Shown here in pieces: positions 21,124 through 31,899 of a DNA stretch of 64,000 nt. Source of the stretch: Stammera capleta_AO (GTDB lineage Bacteria > Pseudomonadota > Gammaproteobacteria > Enterobacterales > Enterobacteriaceae); assembly GCA_036689365.1 (NCBI GenBank), contig CP144805.1, forward strand, positions 124,001 to 188,000, given 5' to 3'. The position numbers were made by a program, and so were the translations under genes. The notes under the pieces are model-generated. The model made no database searches, was not told the origin of the DNA, and saw only the letters and a program-made list of their open reading frames with translations. The stretch's first letter is position 1, and each line of letters begins with the position of its first letter.

Positions 21124-21606
21124 TTAAAATTTATTTAATTTATAAAAATAATTACTATGTGCAACAGCACTAGCTAAAGCATCAGTCACATTAAAATTCA
21201 ATTTATTTAAATTAAATAATTTACAAATACTTTTATTAATATATTTTTTACTAACATTACCTTTATTAACAACAAATTTTCTAATTTTAGTTACAGAATA
21301 TTCAAATATAGAAATAAAATTAACTAATGCAGCTAATATAACTACACCATTAATTTGATTTAAACGTATAATAGAAGAATAATTTCTATAAACAAAAGTT
21401 TTTTCAATAACTAAATCTACAGGTTTAAAATTAATCAAAATATCTAATAACCTAAAATAAATAATTTTTAACCTATCAAAAAAAATACTTGATCTAACTT
21501 TTATACAACCACTATCTAAATAAACTATTTTAGAATCTATAATTTCAACTATACCATAACCAGTATAATAAGAACCAGAATCTATACCTATAATTCTTTT
21601 TATCAT
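21124..21606 (-). CDS. ruvC: Holliday junction endonuclease RuvC
   Basis: Resolves four-way junctions made by RecA. 160 aa (E. coli 173). GIDSGSYYTGYG carries the first Asp and VIEKTFV the catalytic Glu; the C-terminal motif is NVTDALASAVAH. E. coli has DAADALA there, so one of the four acidic residues (D138) is Asn here while D141 is kept. Thermus RuvC has His at this place, so activity is not excluded. It starts 8 bp after the aspS stop; in E. coli ruvC lies in the same neighbourhood, with nudB and yebC in between. No Trp. Confidence 0.92.
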   Translation of the reverse strand: MIKRIIGIDSGSYYTGYGIVEIIDSKIVYLDSGCIKVRSSIFFDRLKIIYFRLLDILINFKPVDLVIEKTFVYRNYSSIIRLNQINGVVILAALVNFISIFEYSVTKIRKFVVNKGNVSKKYINKSICKLFNLNKLNFNVTDALASAVAHSNYFYKLNKF

Positions 21607-21614
21607 TTAAAAAC

Positions 21615-23312
21615 CTAATCAGGAGAATTAGTTAATAGACACAATCCAGATGTAGTTTTAGGAAAAGCTATAACATCTTTAATATTATCTATATTAGTTA
21701 ACAACATAATAATACGATCTAAACCAAGAGCAATACCTAAATGAGGTGGTGCTCCATATTTTAATGCTTCTAAAAAAAAATTATATTTATTAACAGAAAT
21801 ATCCAATATATTAAATATTTCACGTTGAATTTTATAATTATGTATTCTTACAGAACCACTACCAACCTCATAACCATTAATAACTAAATCATATGCACAA
21901 GATAACATACCTACATAATCAAAAATATTTTTATTAAAGTTAAAATTTAAAGGCATAGTAAAAGGATGATGAATAACTTTAATTTTATTAAATTTATCTA
22001 AAAAAAACATCGGATAATTAATTATTCAAACAGGATAATAAAAATTATCTTTGCTAACTGGGAAAAAAAAATTATAAATAAAATTTCTAATATCAGTTAA
22101 TTCTTTAAATAATAATTTATTATTAAAAAACATTAATAAAATTAAATCATTTAAATTAAATTTAAATTTAAAAATAAAATTTTGCAAAAAATCATCATCT
22201 AAATTTATATTTTTTCCATAAACTTCATAAAAAAATCTATTTTTTTTAAAAGAAATAATTTTGATACATATAAAATTAAATACAGAATATGATTTTAAAT
22301 ATGAAAAAATTTTATTATAAAAATCAAATTTAATATTCAAAAAATTTTTAATTTTAAAAGAAAATAAATTTAATTTATCTTTATTAAAATATTTCAAAAA
22401 AAAATTTACTAAAAAATTAGATATTTTTTTTTTAAATTTTAAAGGATTACGTAAATCAGGTTTATCTGTACCATAATTATCAATAGAATCATTATAATTA
22501 ATGACTTTAAAAAAACAAGGCAAATTAATATTTTTAAAATTTAAAAATAATTCAATTAATAATTTTTCTATTAAAATTTTAATATCCTTAAAATTAGAAA
22601 AAGACATTTCTATATCAATTTGAGTAAATTCTGGTTGACGATCAGAACGTAAATCTTCATCTCGAAAACATTTTACAATTTGATAATATTTATCAAAACC
22701 AGAAATCATTAATAATTGTTTAAATATTTGAGGTGACTGAGGTAAAGAATAATAAGAATTTTTATATATTCTACTTGGAACAACATAACTTCTTGCTCCC
22801 TCAGGAAAAGATTTAGATAAAAATGGAGTTTCTATATCTAAAAAATTATTTTTATTTAAAAAGCTATGAATAAAATATTTTATTTTAGATCTTAATTTAA
22901 TAATATTAAACATTTTAGATGTTCTTAAATCTAAATATCTATACTTAAATCTTATTTTTTCAGAATTATTTGCATTAATATTAAGAGGCAATAAATTTGA
23001 ATAATTATATATAATTAATTTAAGTATTAGAACATCTACTAAATTAATTTTTAAATCAAAACATTCTTTTTTTAAAACTTTACCATAAATTTTAACACAA
23101 GATTCAACAGTTAAAGACTTAACTATATTCCATATATATTTTTGTTTTTTTTTAACAAAACATTGAATAATACCTGTATTATCACGTAAATTAATAAAAA
23201 TTATTTTTTTTAAAAATTTTATATTATTAACTCAACCATACAATTTTACTTTTTTATTAATATACTTTATATTTAAAAAACCACAATAATTATTATTTTT
23301 AATATTACACAT
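21615..23312 (-). CDS. aspS: Aspartyl-tRNA synthetase
   Basis: Class IIb synthetase, 565 aa (E. coli 590). The OB-fold start (KLYGWVNN), FRYRYLDLR-like RFKYRYLDLRTSKM, motif 2 (YYQIVKCFRDEDLRSDRQPEFTQIDIEMSF), a degenerate bacterial GAD insert, HHPFTMP and motif 3 GIALGLDRIIMLL are in order. ATG at 23312 starts MCNIKNNNYCG. Trp residues in the N-terminus and at 22026-22028 are TGA. The stop codon is TAG (21615-21617), showing that TAG still terminates. Upstream of ruvC on the same strand. Confidence 0.94.
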
Positions 23313-23434
23313 GTTTTATAATTTAAAATGTTAATAACAAATACTTCTTTATAATACAACAAGTATATAATAAATTAATATATAAAATATATTTAAATTC
23401 TTTAAAATCACAAATATATATAAATAATATTACT

Positions 23435-25135
23435 ATGAATATAATAAAAAAAATTAAAAAAAAATTAAATAAAATATTTAAAAAAATTAAAACAAAAAAA
23501 AAATATGATTATAAAATACATCAAAACAAAAAATTTAGTGATTATCAAATTAACGGTATAATTGAAATAATAAAAAAAGAAAATCTTAATAAAAAATACA
23601 TATTTAAATTAATAAAAAATAAATTTAATAAAAATAAAATATTTAAAAAAATAAAAATAATTAAACCAGGATTCATAAATATTTTTATTAAAAAAAAAGA
23701 AATGGAAAAAAATATTAATAAATATACAAAAATAAAAAATTTTGGAATAAAAAATAAACACAAAAAAAAAATAATAATAGATTATTCATCACCTAATGCA
23801 GCTAAAGAAATGCATATAGGACATTTAAGATCTACAATAATAGGAGATAGTATAGCTAATATATTAGAATTTTTAGGTAACAAAATTATCAGAATAAATC
23901 ACTTAGGAGATGGAGGATTAAATTTTGGTAAAATAATTGCATGAATAAAAAAATATAAAATAGAAAAAAAAATTACTAATATTGATTTTTTAGAAAATAT
24001 ATATAAAAAAGCACAAATAAAATTTAATAAAGATAAAAAATTTGCTAAAATATCAAAAAAATATACATTAAAATTACAAAACAAAAAAAAATATATAAAT
24101 AAAATATGAAAAAAAATAATTAAAATAACTATAAAAGAAAATCAAAAAATATATAAAAAATTAAATATAAAATTAAAAAAAAAAAATATTATAGGAGAAA
24201 GTTTTTACTATAATATAGTACCTGAAATAATAAAAGATTTATTAAAAAAAAAAATAGCAAAAATTGAAAAAAATACTGTATTGATAAACAATAAAAATAT
24301 TACAATTATAAAAAAAAAAAATGGAAGATACTTATATAGTACTATAGAAATAGCTTCTATAAAATATAGAAATGATAAATTTAATGCTCAAAAAATCATA
24401 TATCTAACAGACTTAAGACAAAAATTACATTTTAATAAAATATTTTCAATAGCAAAAAAAGCAAAATATATATCAAAAAATACAAAACTAATACATTATT
24501 ATTTTGGTACTATACTAAACAAAAAAGGTAAACCTTTTAAAACTAGAGAAGGAAATAATATTAAAATAAAAAAAATAATTAAAAAAACTATCTTATCTAC
24601 AAAAAAAATAATCTTAAAAAAAAAAAAAAATATTTATAATAAAAAAAAAATAAACAAAATATCCAATATCATAGCTATTAACGCTATAAAATATTACGAT
24701 TTATCAAAAAATAGAACTAAAAATTATATTTTTAACATTAAAAAAATGCTTTCTTTTAAAAATAATACTGGACCATATATACAATATGCATATACAAGAA
24801 TAATATCAATATTAAAAAAAAATAATACTAATATAACAAAATGTTTAATATTAAATAAATTAAAAATATATAATAAAATTGAATTTAATATTTGCAAAGA
24901 AATATCAAATTTAGAAGAAATAATAAAAACTTCATCAAAAGGAAATCTACATTCTATGTGTAACTATTTATATAAATTATCTTCGTTATTTTCAAATTTT
25001 TATGAAAATAACAAAATTAAAAACATCAAAAATATAAAAATTAAAAATAGTAAATTAAAATTAATAGCTATTGTAGCTAAAATTATCAAAACATGTTTAT
25101 CATTGTTAGGGATAAAAATAATAAATAAAATGTAA
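23435..25135 (+). CDS. argS: Arginyl-tRNA synthetase
   Basis: Class Ia synthetase for tRNA-Arg. 566 aa (E. coli 577). The HIGH box is AAKEMHIGHLRSTIIGDS (about residue 129), followed by RINHLGDGGLNFGKI, where E. coli has GDWG; the Trp is replaced by Gly. The YLTDLRQKLHF and PFKTREGN segments correspond to the nucleotide-binding and KMSK-equivalent regions. Lys+Asn+Ile dominate the sequence, as expected of a + strand gene to the right of 20.6 kb. TGA codons (23942-23944 and two near 24106) encode Trp. Confidence 0.93.
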
Positions 25136-25151
25136 ATTTTAAATAATTAAT

Positions 25152-25994
25152 TTAAAATATTCTCTGACCAACTGTAAAACGATACAAATTATTATAATCT
25201 TTATAATTAAAAATATTATAAAATTTTTTAGAAAAAAAATAATTTACTATATCTATATGTTCAGAAGAATGTTCTATAATTAATCAACCCTTATTATTTA
25301 AATAATTAAAAGAATTTTTAATTATAATTTTAATATCTTCAACACCACAATGTGCAGAAACCAAAGAATCATAAGATTCAAAAAATAAATCATTAAAAAT
25401 ATTTAAACTAATACTATCCTTATTAATATAAGGAGGATTGCTAATAATTAAATCAAATTTTGTTTTTTTTTTACCTAAAAAAGAAAATCAATTGCTTTGT
25501 AAAAAAAAAACATTATTAATATTTAATTTATAAGCATTATACTTAGATAAATTAACAGACATTAAATTAATATCTACACCTGTAACAAAAGTTTTACTAC
25601 AAAATTTAGCTATAGACAAAGATATTATTCCGGAACCTAAACCTAATTCTAATATCGTTGAAAAATTATTTAATTTAATTAAATTAATAGCATATTCCAC
25701 CATAATTTCAGTATCATAACGAGGTATAAAAATATCAGGATATATATCATAACAAATAAATCCAAAAAATCCTTTTTTGATAATATATGCAATAGGTTCA
25801 CCTTTTAATCTTTTCATTAATAATAAATTTAAAAAATATAATTTAAATTTATCTATTTTCATAAAAATATTTGATAATATTCAAAACTTATCTTTTTTAA
25901 ATACATATTCTAAAATCAAAATAATATCATTATAAATAATATTCTTACTAATTTTATAAATTTTAATACTATTAATTCATTGATAAATATTCAT
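25152..25994 (-). CDS. prmC: Release-factor glutamine methyltransferase
   Basis: N5-methylates the Gln of the GGQ motif in release factors with SAM. 280 aa (E. coli 277). N-terminal helical part MNIYQWINS; PIAYIIKKGFFGF and FIPRYDTEIMVEYA; SAM motif LELGLGSGIISLSIA; catalytic NPPYINKD. Four or more Trp codons are TGA. Thirteen bp downstream of prfA, whose product is its substrate, the same pair as in E. coli (hemA upstream is lost). Confidence 0.93.
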
Positions 25995-26007
25995 TTATTT
26001 AATTAAT

Positions 26008-27066
26008 TTATTTATACTTCTCAATTAACGGATTAATTAAAATATCTAAATAACCATTCAAAATTTTATGTAAAGAATAAACAGTTAAATTAATACGATG
26101 ATCAGTAACACGATTTTGAATAAAATTATATGTACGATTACGATCATTCCTATATCCAGAACCTAATAATTTTTTTTTTTCTATATTTTTTTTTTTATTT
26201 TTTTTATTTAATTCATAAGAATAAATTCTAGCTTTTAAAACTTCTAAAGCTCTATTTTTATTTTTATGTTGAGAACGTTCTTGCTGGCACTCTACAACTA
26301 TTTTTGTAGGTAAATGAGTAATACGAACAGCAGAATCAGTAGTATTTACATGTTGTCCTCCAGAACCAGAAGATCTAAAAGTATCTATTTTAATATCTTC
26401 ATTACGAATAATAGGTAAACTAGAATCAGGAATATCTGGTATAACAGCTACTATACATGTAGATGTATGTACTCTTCCTTGAGACTCAGTAATAGGAACT
26501 CTTTGAACTCTATGACCTCCAGACTCAAATTTTAATTTACCATAAACATTTTTACCTATAATTTTCATAATTATTTCTTTATAACCATTAAATTCAGTAT
26601 TATGTATACTAATTAAATCTACTTTTCAATTCATTAATTCAGAATACTTAATATACATTTTAAATAAATCATAAACAAATAAAGATGCTTCATTTCCACC
26701 AGTACCAGCATATATTTCTACATATGCATTAAGTACATCTTTTGAATTCTTATTTAAAAGATTTAAATAACTATTTAATTTTTTATAATAAGAATTAACT
26801 AAAATATTTAATTTTATAACTTCATCTTTAGCTAAAACACTTAATTCATTATCATTGATTAATGATTTAGCAAAATTAAGCTCTTTAGAATACTTTATTC
26901 AATTATCAAAACAATTTTTTATTTTATATAAATTCTTATATTCACTAATCAAAGATAAATATTCTTTATTACTATAATCTATATTATAATTATGATTTAA
27001 TAAATTATCTAATTTTATTAATCTTTTATTAACTTTATTAATATTAAATTTAATAAAATCTTTCAT
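26008..27066 (-). CDS. prfA: Peptide chain release factor 1
   Basis: Terminates translation at UAA and UAG. 352 aa (E. coli 360). The catalytic GSGGQHVNTTDSAVRITHLPT lies at about residues 234-254, with ESGGHRVQRVP, ECQQERSQHKNK and YNFIQNRVTDHRINLT. ATG 27066 starts MKDFIKFNI. TGA codons in the N-terminal domain (NCFDNWIKY, ELMNWKVD) encode Trp. As the codon reassignment predicts, this UAA/UAG-specific factor is kept. RF2 (prfB), which in E. coli precedes lysS, is not seen before lysS here. Confidence 0.95.
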
Positions 27067-27243
27067 GTATACACCACCAAATAATTTTAATATAACAAAT
27101 TTAATATTTATATTACTATATAAAATTAAAATAAAATTAATTTAATTAAAATATTTATATTAAAATAATTAATAGTAATTTATAAATAAAAAATATATAA
27201 TAATAAAATAATTATAAATTCAAATATAAATAAAATATTAATA

Positions 27244-27801
27244 ATGTGTATAAAAATAATAATAGGAATAGGAAATATAATTAAAAAACTATATAAAACT
27301 AGGCATAATGTAGGAATATGATTTATAAAAAAATTCTTAAATACAAAAAAAATAAAATTTAACAAAATATACAATATTAATATAAATAATAAAATTATTT
27401 ATTTTTATATTCCTAATACATATATAAATTTATGTGGAAAAAATATTTTTAATATAAAAAAAAAATTTAACTTTAAAAATAAAGAAATACTAATAGTACA
27501 TGATGAAATTAATTTAAAACCTGGAAAAAGTAAAATAAGAAAAAATATAGGATTTAAAAGTACACATAATGGAATAAAAAATATAATTAAATATTTTAAA
27601 AAAGATAATTTTTACCAACTTAGAATAGGAATAGGAAAACCTAAAAAAATAAATAAATTAAAAAAATTTGTTTTATCTCCACCAAACAAAAAAAATAAAA
27701 AACTAATTTATAAATCCATTAAAAAATCTATATTTTATATATCTTTATTAATTAAAAATAATAATATTAATATAGTACAAAACTATCTAAATAAAAAATA
27801 A
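27244..27801 (+). CDS. pth: Peptidyl-tRNA hydrolase
   Basis: Releases peptides from prematurely dropped peptidyl-tRNA. 185 aa (E. coli 194). Catalytic His in TRHNVGIWF, Asn in IGIGNI, Asp in IVHDEINLKPG, and THNGIKNII and LRIGIGKP are in family order; the usual Met before Asn in T.MN..G is Ile. The Trp of GIWF is TGA, so no long open frame exists on this strand under the standard code. Divergent from prfA. Confidence 0.91.
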
Positions 27802-27914
27802 TTTATATTTTAAATAAACAAATTTACTTTTATTTAAAATAAAAGTAATAATAATTATTATTTTTTTATAAAAAAAATATAATAAAATTTAAATTAATTT
27901 AATTAAAATAAAAA

Positions 27915-29315
27915 ATGAATAACAAAAAAATAAATAATATAAATTATATTGTTAAAAAATATTTATATCAACCTAAAGAAATAATAAAAAAAAAAAAAAT
28001 ATATAAAAATGTAGCTGGAAGAATAATTTCTAAAAGAAACATGGGTAAAATTATATTTTTAAATATTCAAGACATAAAATCAAATATACAAATATTAATA
28101 AATAAAAATTTATTACATAAAAAAAAAATATTAATAGTTAAAAAAATTAAAATAGGAGATTTTATATATATAAAAGGAATTTTATATAAAACTAACACAC
28201 AAGAATTAACTATAAAATGTACATATATAAAATTACTAAATAAAACAAATAAATATTTTCCAGATAAATTTAATAAATTAAAAAACAAAGAAAAAAAATT
28301 CCGCAAAAGATATTTAGATTTAATAATAAATAAAAAAACAAGAAAAATACTCTTAAAAAGAATTAAAATAATATCTTTGATAAGAAAATTTTTAAATAAG
28401 AAAAATTTTTTAGAAGTAGAAACACCTATGTTACATTTAGTGCCTAGTGGTGCTAATGCTAAACCTTTTAAAACTTATCATAAAAAATTAAATACACACA
28501 TGTATTTACGTATAGCTCCAGAATTATATCTTAAAAAATTAATTATAGGAGGTTTTACTAAAATATTTGAATTAAATAGAAATTTTAGAAATGAAGGTAT
28601 ATCTATTAAACATAATCCAGAATTTACAATGATAGAAATATATCAAGCTTATTCTAATTATGAAACAATGATGATATTAATAGAAAAAATGTTTTATTAC
28701 ATAATAAACTCTTTATTTTTAAAAAATAAAATTATATTATTTAAAAAAAAAAAAATTAATTTTAAAATACCCTATAAAAAAATAACATTCAAAAAATCAA
28801 TATATAAATACTCAAAATATTTTAAATCTATAGAAGAATTAGAAAAACCAAAAAAAATAAAAAAAGTTGCTAAAAAATTAAATATAAATACTAAAAAATT
28901 ATCAATAGAAAAAATAATTTTAAAAATATTTCAAAATACAGTAGAAAAAAAACTTATTCAACCAACTTTTATAACAGAATATCCTTCAATTATATCTCCT
29001 TTAGCTAAAGAAAATAAAAAAAATAATAATATATCAGAAAGATTTGAATTATTTATAGGAGGAATAGAAATAGCAAATGGATTTTCAGAATTAACTAATT
29101 ATAAAAAACAAAAAAAAAATTTTCAAAAACAATTAATAGAAGAACATAAAAATATAAATTTCATAGATAAAGATTATATTAATGCTCTAAAATATGGTCT
29201 ACCACCAACATCAGGAGTAGGTATAGGAATAGATAGAATTATAATGATAATTACAAATTCTTCTTCAGTTAAAGAAGTAATATTTTTTCCTACACTAAAA
29301 AAAAAAACTAATTAA
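27915..29315 (+). CDS. lysS: Lysyl-tRNA synthetase
   Basis: Class IIb synthetase, 466 aa (E. coli 505). OB-fold with VAGRIISKRNMGK, then ETPMLHLVPSGANAKPFKT, RIAPELYLKKLIIGGFTKIFELNRNFRNEGI (motif 2), NPEFTMIEIYQAYSNY and the C-terminal GVGIGIDRIIMII (motif 3). The 3' end overlaps mutH, on the opposite strand, by 8 bp. prfB, the usual upstream partner, is absent. Extremely Lys/Ile/Asn-rich, with many poly-Lys runs; no Trp codon. Confidence 0.95.
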   Translation: MNNKKINNINYIVKKYLYQPKEIIKKKKIYKNVAGRIISKRNMGKIIFLNIQDIKSNIQILINKNLLHKKKILIVKKIKIGDFIYIKGILYKTNTQELTIKCTYIKLLNKTNKYFPDKFNKLKNKEKKFRKRYLDLIINKKTRKILLKRIKIISLIRKFLNKKNFLEVETPMLHLVPSGANAKPFKTYHKKLNTHMYLRIAPELYLKKLIIGGFTKIFELNRNFRNEGISIKHNPEFTMIEIYQAYSNYETMMILIEKMFYYIINSLFLKNKIILFKKKKINFKIPYKKITFKKSIYKYSKYFKSIEELEKPKKIKKVAKKLNINTKKLSIEKIILKIFQNTVEKKLIQPTFITEYPSIISPLAKENKKNNNISERFELFIGGIEIANGFSELTNYKKQKKNFQKQLIEEHKNINFIDKDYINALKYGLPPTSGVGIGIDRIIMIITNSSSVKEVIFFPTLKKKTN

Positions 29316-29955
29316 TAATTTTATATTTTTTAAAAAAATTTAACAAAATTTTCTTTCTTAAATATATTCTAAAATATAAATTTTTAAATTTTTTATATCT
29401 ATTATTAATTAAGAACTCTAATTTAAAATTTTTAGTGTAAAAATATTTACACATTAATAAATTATTATTTAATATACAATTTAAAGCTAATTTAATCTCA
29501 TTAAAAAAAAAATATATACTATTTTCATCTAAAAAAGTAATAAAATACTTTCCTATTATTTTATATAAAACAAATGTTCTCTTTTTCCCTAAAATAGATA
29601 CTCATAATATTTTTTTTATTTTTCTAACAAATAAATTTTTAAATTTTTTGTTAAAAAAATTAAATAAACTTACAGAAATCAATAATACATCATAATTAGG
29701 AACTCTATTAAAATCAAAAAAAATAGTTTTTAATTCTCAATTTAAATAAAAAATATCATATTTATAATCTTTTAATATATCACCAACAATATATTTTTCT
29801 ATAAAACGACCTAATCATCATTTATTTAAAAAATTTTTATTTAATAAATATATATTTAAATTTCCAATTAATTGATATACATAATATCCTGAAATATTAT
29901 TTAATATATCTAAAATATGTTCTAAAATTTTTACTTTTAATAAATCATTACTCAT
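29308..29955 (-). CDS. mutH: DNA mismatch repair endonuclease MutH
   Basis: Sequence-directed nicking enzyme of methyl-directed mismatch repair. 215 aa (E. coli 229). Seen: LNNISGYYVYQLIG; WWLGRFIEKYIVGD; the catalytic triad as D67-x6-E74-x-K76 (YDIFYLNWELKT), the exact spacing of E. coli D70/E77/K79; FVRKIKKILWVSILGKKR (E. coli VRHKLKRVLWIPVEGER); and LRKKILLNFF near the end. Trp residues are TGA, so the frame is fragmented under the standard code. mutH and thyA are close neighbours in E. coli too (rppH, ptsP and lgt lost between them). The stop is TAG. Confidence 0.88.
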
Positions 29956-30054
29956 AATAAATTTACAAATTATTTAAATTAAAATATACTTATATAATAT
30001 AAAAACATCTTAAAATAAACAAATATCTAAATATAATTTATTTAAAATACTTAT

Positions 30055-30849
30055 ATGAAACAATATATTAAACTTTTAAAAAATATTCTTAAAAAAGGTA
30101 ATAATAGAAAAGATAGGACAGGTATAGGAACTAAATCAATATTTGGATATAAAATGGTATTTAAAATAAAAAAATATTTCCCTCTTATAACAATTAAAAA
30201 ATGTAATTTTAAATCTATTGTATATGAATTATTATGATTTTTAAAAGGAGATACAAATATAAAATTTTTAAAAAAAAATAATGTTAATATCTGAAATTCT
30301 TGAGCAAATAAAAAAGGAAATTTAGGACCAATATACGGAAAACAATGAAGAAAATGAACATACAAAAAAAAAAAAATAGATCAAATTAAAAATATTATCA
30401 AACAATTAAAATATGACAAATATTCTAGAAGAATAATAGTTTCTTCATGAAATGTAGGAGATATACCTAAAATGTCTTTACCACCTTGTCATATTCTATT
30501 TCAATTTTATATATCTAATAAAAATAAATTACATTGTCAATTATATCAAAGATCATGTGATGTTTTTATAGGTTTACCATTTAATATAGCATGTTATTCT
30601 TTATTAACATATATGTTAGCACAACAATGTAACTTAAAACCATATAAATTTATATGAATAGGAGGAGATACTCATATATATAATAATCATATTAAACAAA
30701 TTAAATTAATTATAAAAAGAAAACCTAAAAATTTACCTAAACTAAAAATTATTAATAAACCAAAATCAATTTTTAAATATAAATTTAATAATTTCAAACT
30801 TATAAAATACAAACATCATCCTTACGTAAAAGGAAAAATAGCAATATAA
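30055..30849 (+). CDS. thyA: Thymidylate synthase
   Basis: Makes dTMP from dUMP with methylene-THF. 264 aa, identical in length to E. coli ThyA. RKDRTGIGTKSIFG, NIWNSWA, GPIYGKQWRKW, the active site LPPCHILFQF with its Cys, LYQRSCDVFIGLPFNIA and GGDTHIYNNH are all present. Eight or so Trp codons, mostly TGA. The stop TAA is immediately followed by the ychF ATG, suggesting translational coupling. Confidence 0.96.
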
Positions 30850-31869
30850 ATGATAATAAAATGCGGAATTATAGGTTTACCTAATGTTGGTAAATCTACT
30901 TTATTTAATTCAATAACAAACCAAAAAGTTAAAAATCAAAACTTTCCATTTTGTACTATAAATCCAAATATAGGACATTCTTATTTATATAATAAAAAAA
31001 TAAAAAAAATATTAAAATATTCAAACAATAAAAAATATATTTTACCTAAAATACAATATATAGATATTGCCGGTTTAATAAAAGATGCACATAAAGGTAT
31101 AGGTCTTGGTAATAATTTTTTAGAAGATATAAGAAAAACTGATATTTTAATTCATGTAATAAGAATATTTAAAAATCCTGAAATAATAAATATTTATAAA
31201 AATATAAATCCAATACATGATATAAATATAATAAAAGATGAAATAATATTTTCTGATTTAATATTCTTAGAAAGAATAAAACAACAATCAAATAACAATA
31301 AATTTATTAATATAATTAATTTATGCATAAATAATTTAGAACAAAAAAAATATATAAACAAAAAAATTTTTAACAAAGAAGAAAAAAAAATATTTGAAAA
31401 ATTCAATTTATTAACTAAAAAAAAGTATATTTATTTATTAAATATAGATAAAAATAATAGATGTACAAAAAAAATAAAAAAATACATAAATAATATAGAA
31501 ACAAAACCAGTTATATTAAATTTAAATATAAAAAAAAATTATAATATAAGTAAAAAAAAAAAAAATATAAATAATAAAATTAATAAAATTATTGTAAAAA
31601 AATTAAATTTTATAAAATTTTTTACTTTTACTAAAAAAAAAATAGGTCTATGATTAACAAAAAAAAAAACAAAAATTTTAAAATCTATTAAACAAATACA
31701 TAATGATTTTGTAACAAAATTTATTAAAATACAAATTATAAATTTTAATAAATTTATTAAATACAAAGGATGAATAAAAGCAAAAAAATTAGGAAAAATT
31801 AAAATAAAAGGGAAAAAATATTTCTTAAAAAACAATGATATTATTCATATAATGATAAATAAAAATTAA
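30850..31869 (+). CDS. ychF: Ribosome-binding ATPase YchF (Obg family)
   Basis: Obg-like P-loop protein that prefers ATP and binds ribosomes. 339 aa (E. coli 363). G1 GLPNVGKST at residues 9-17, FCTINPNIG, YIDIAGLIKDAHKGIGLGNNFLEDIR (G3 region), and the C-terminal TGS domain (FFTFTKKKIGLW...IHNDF). The G4 NKxE-type motif is eroded to LNIDKN, in line with relaxed base specificity. Trp codons are TGA (for example 31651-31653). The coiled-coil insert is Lys-rich and reduced. Confidence 0.92.
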
Positions 31870-31899
31870 AATTTTACTATTTTAAAAGGATTAAAATAA

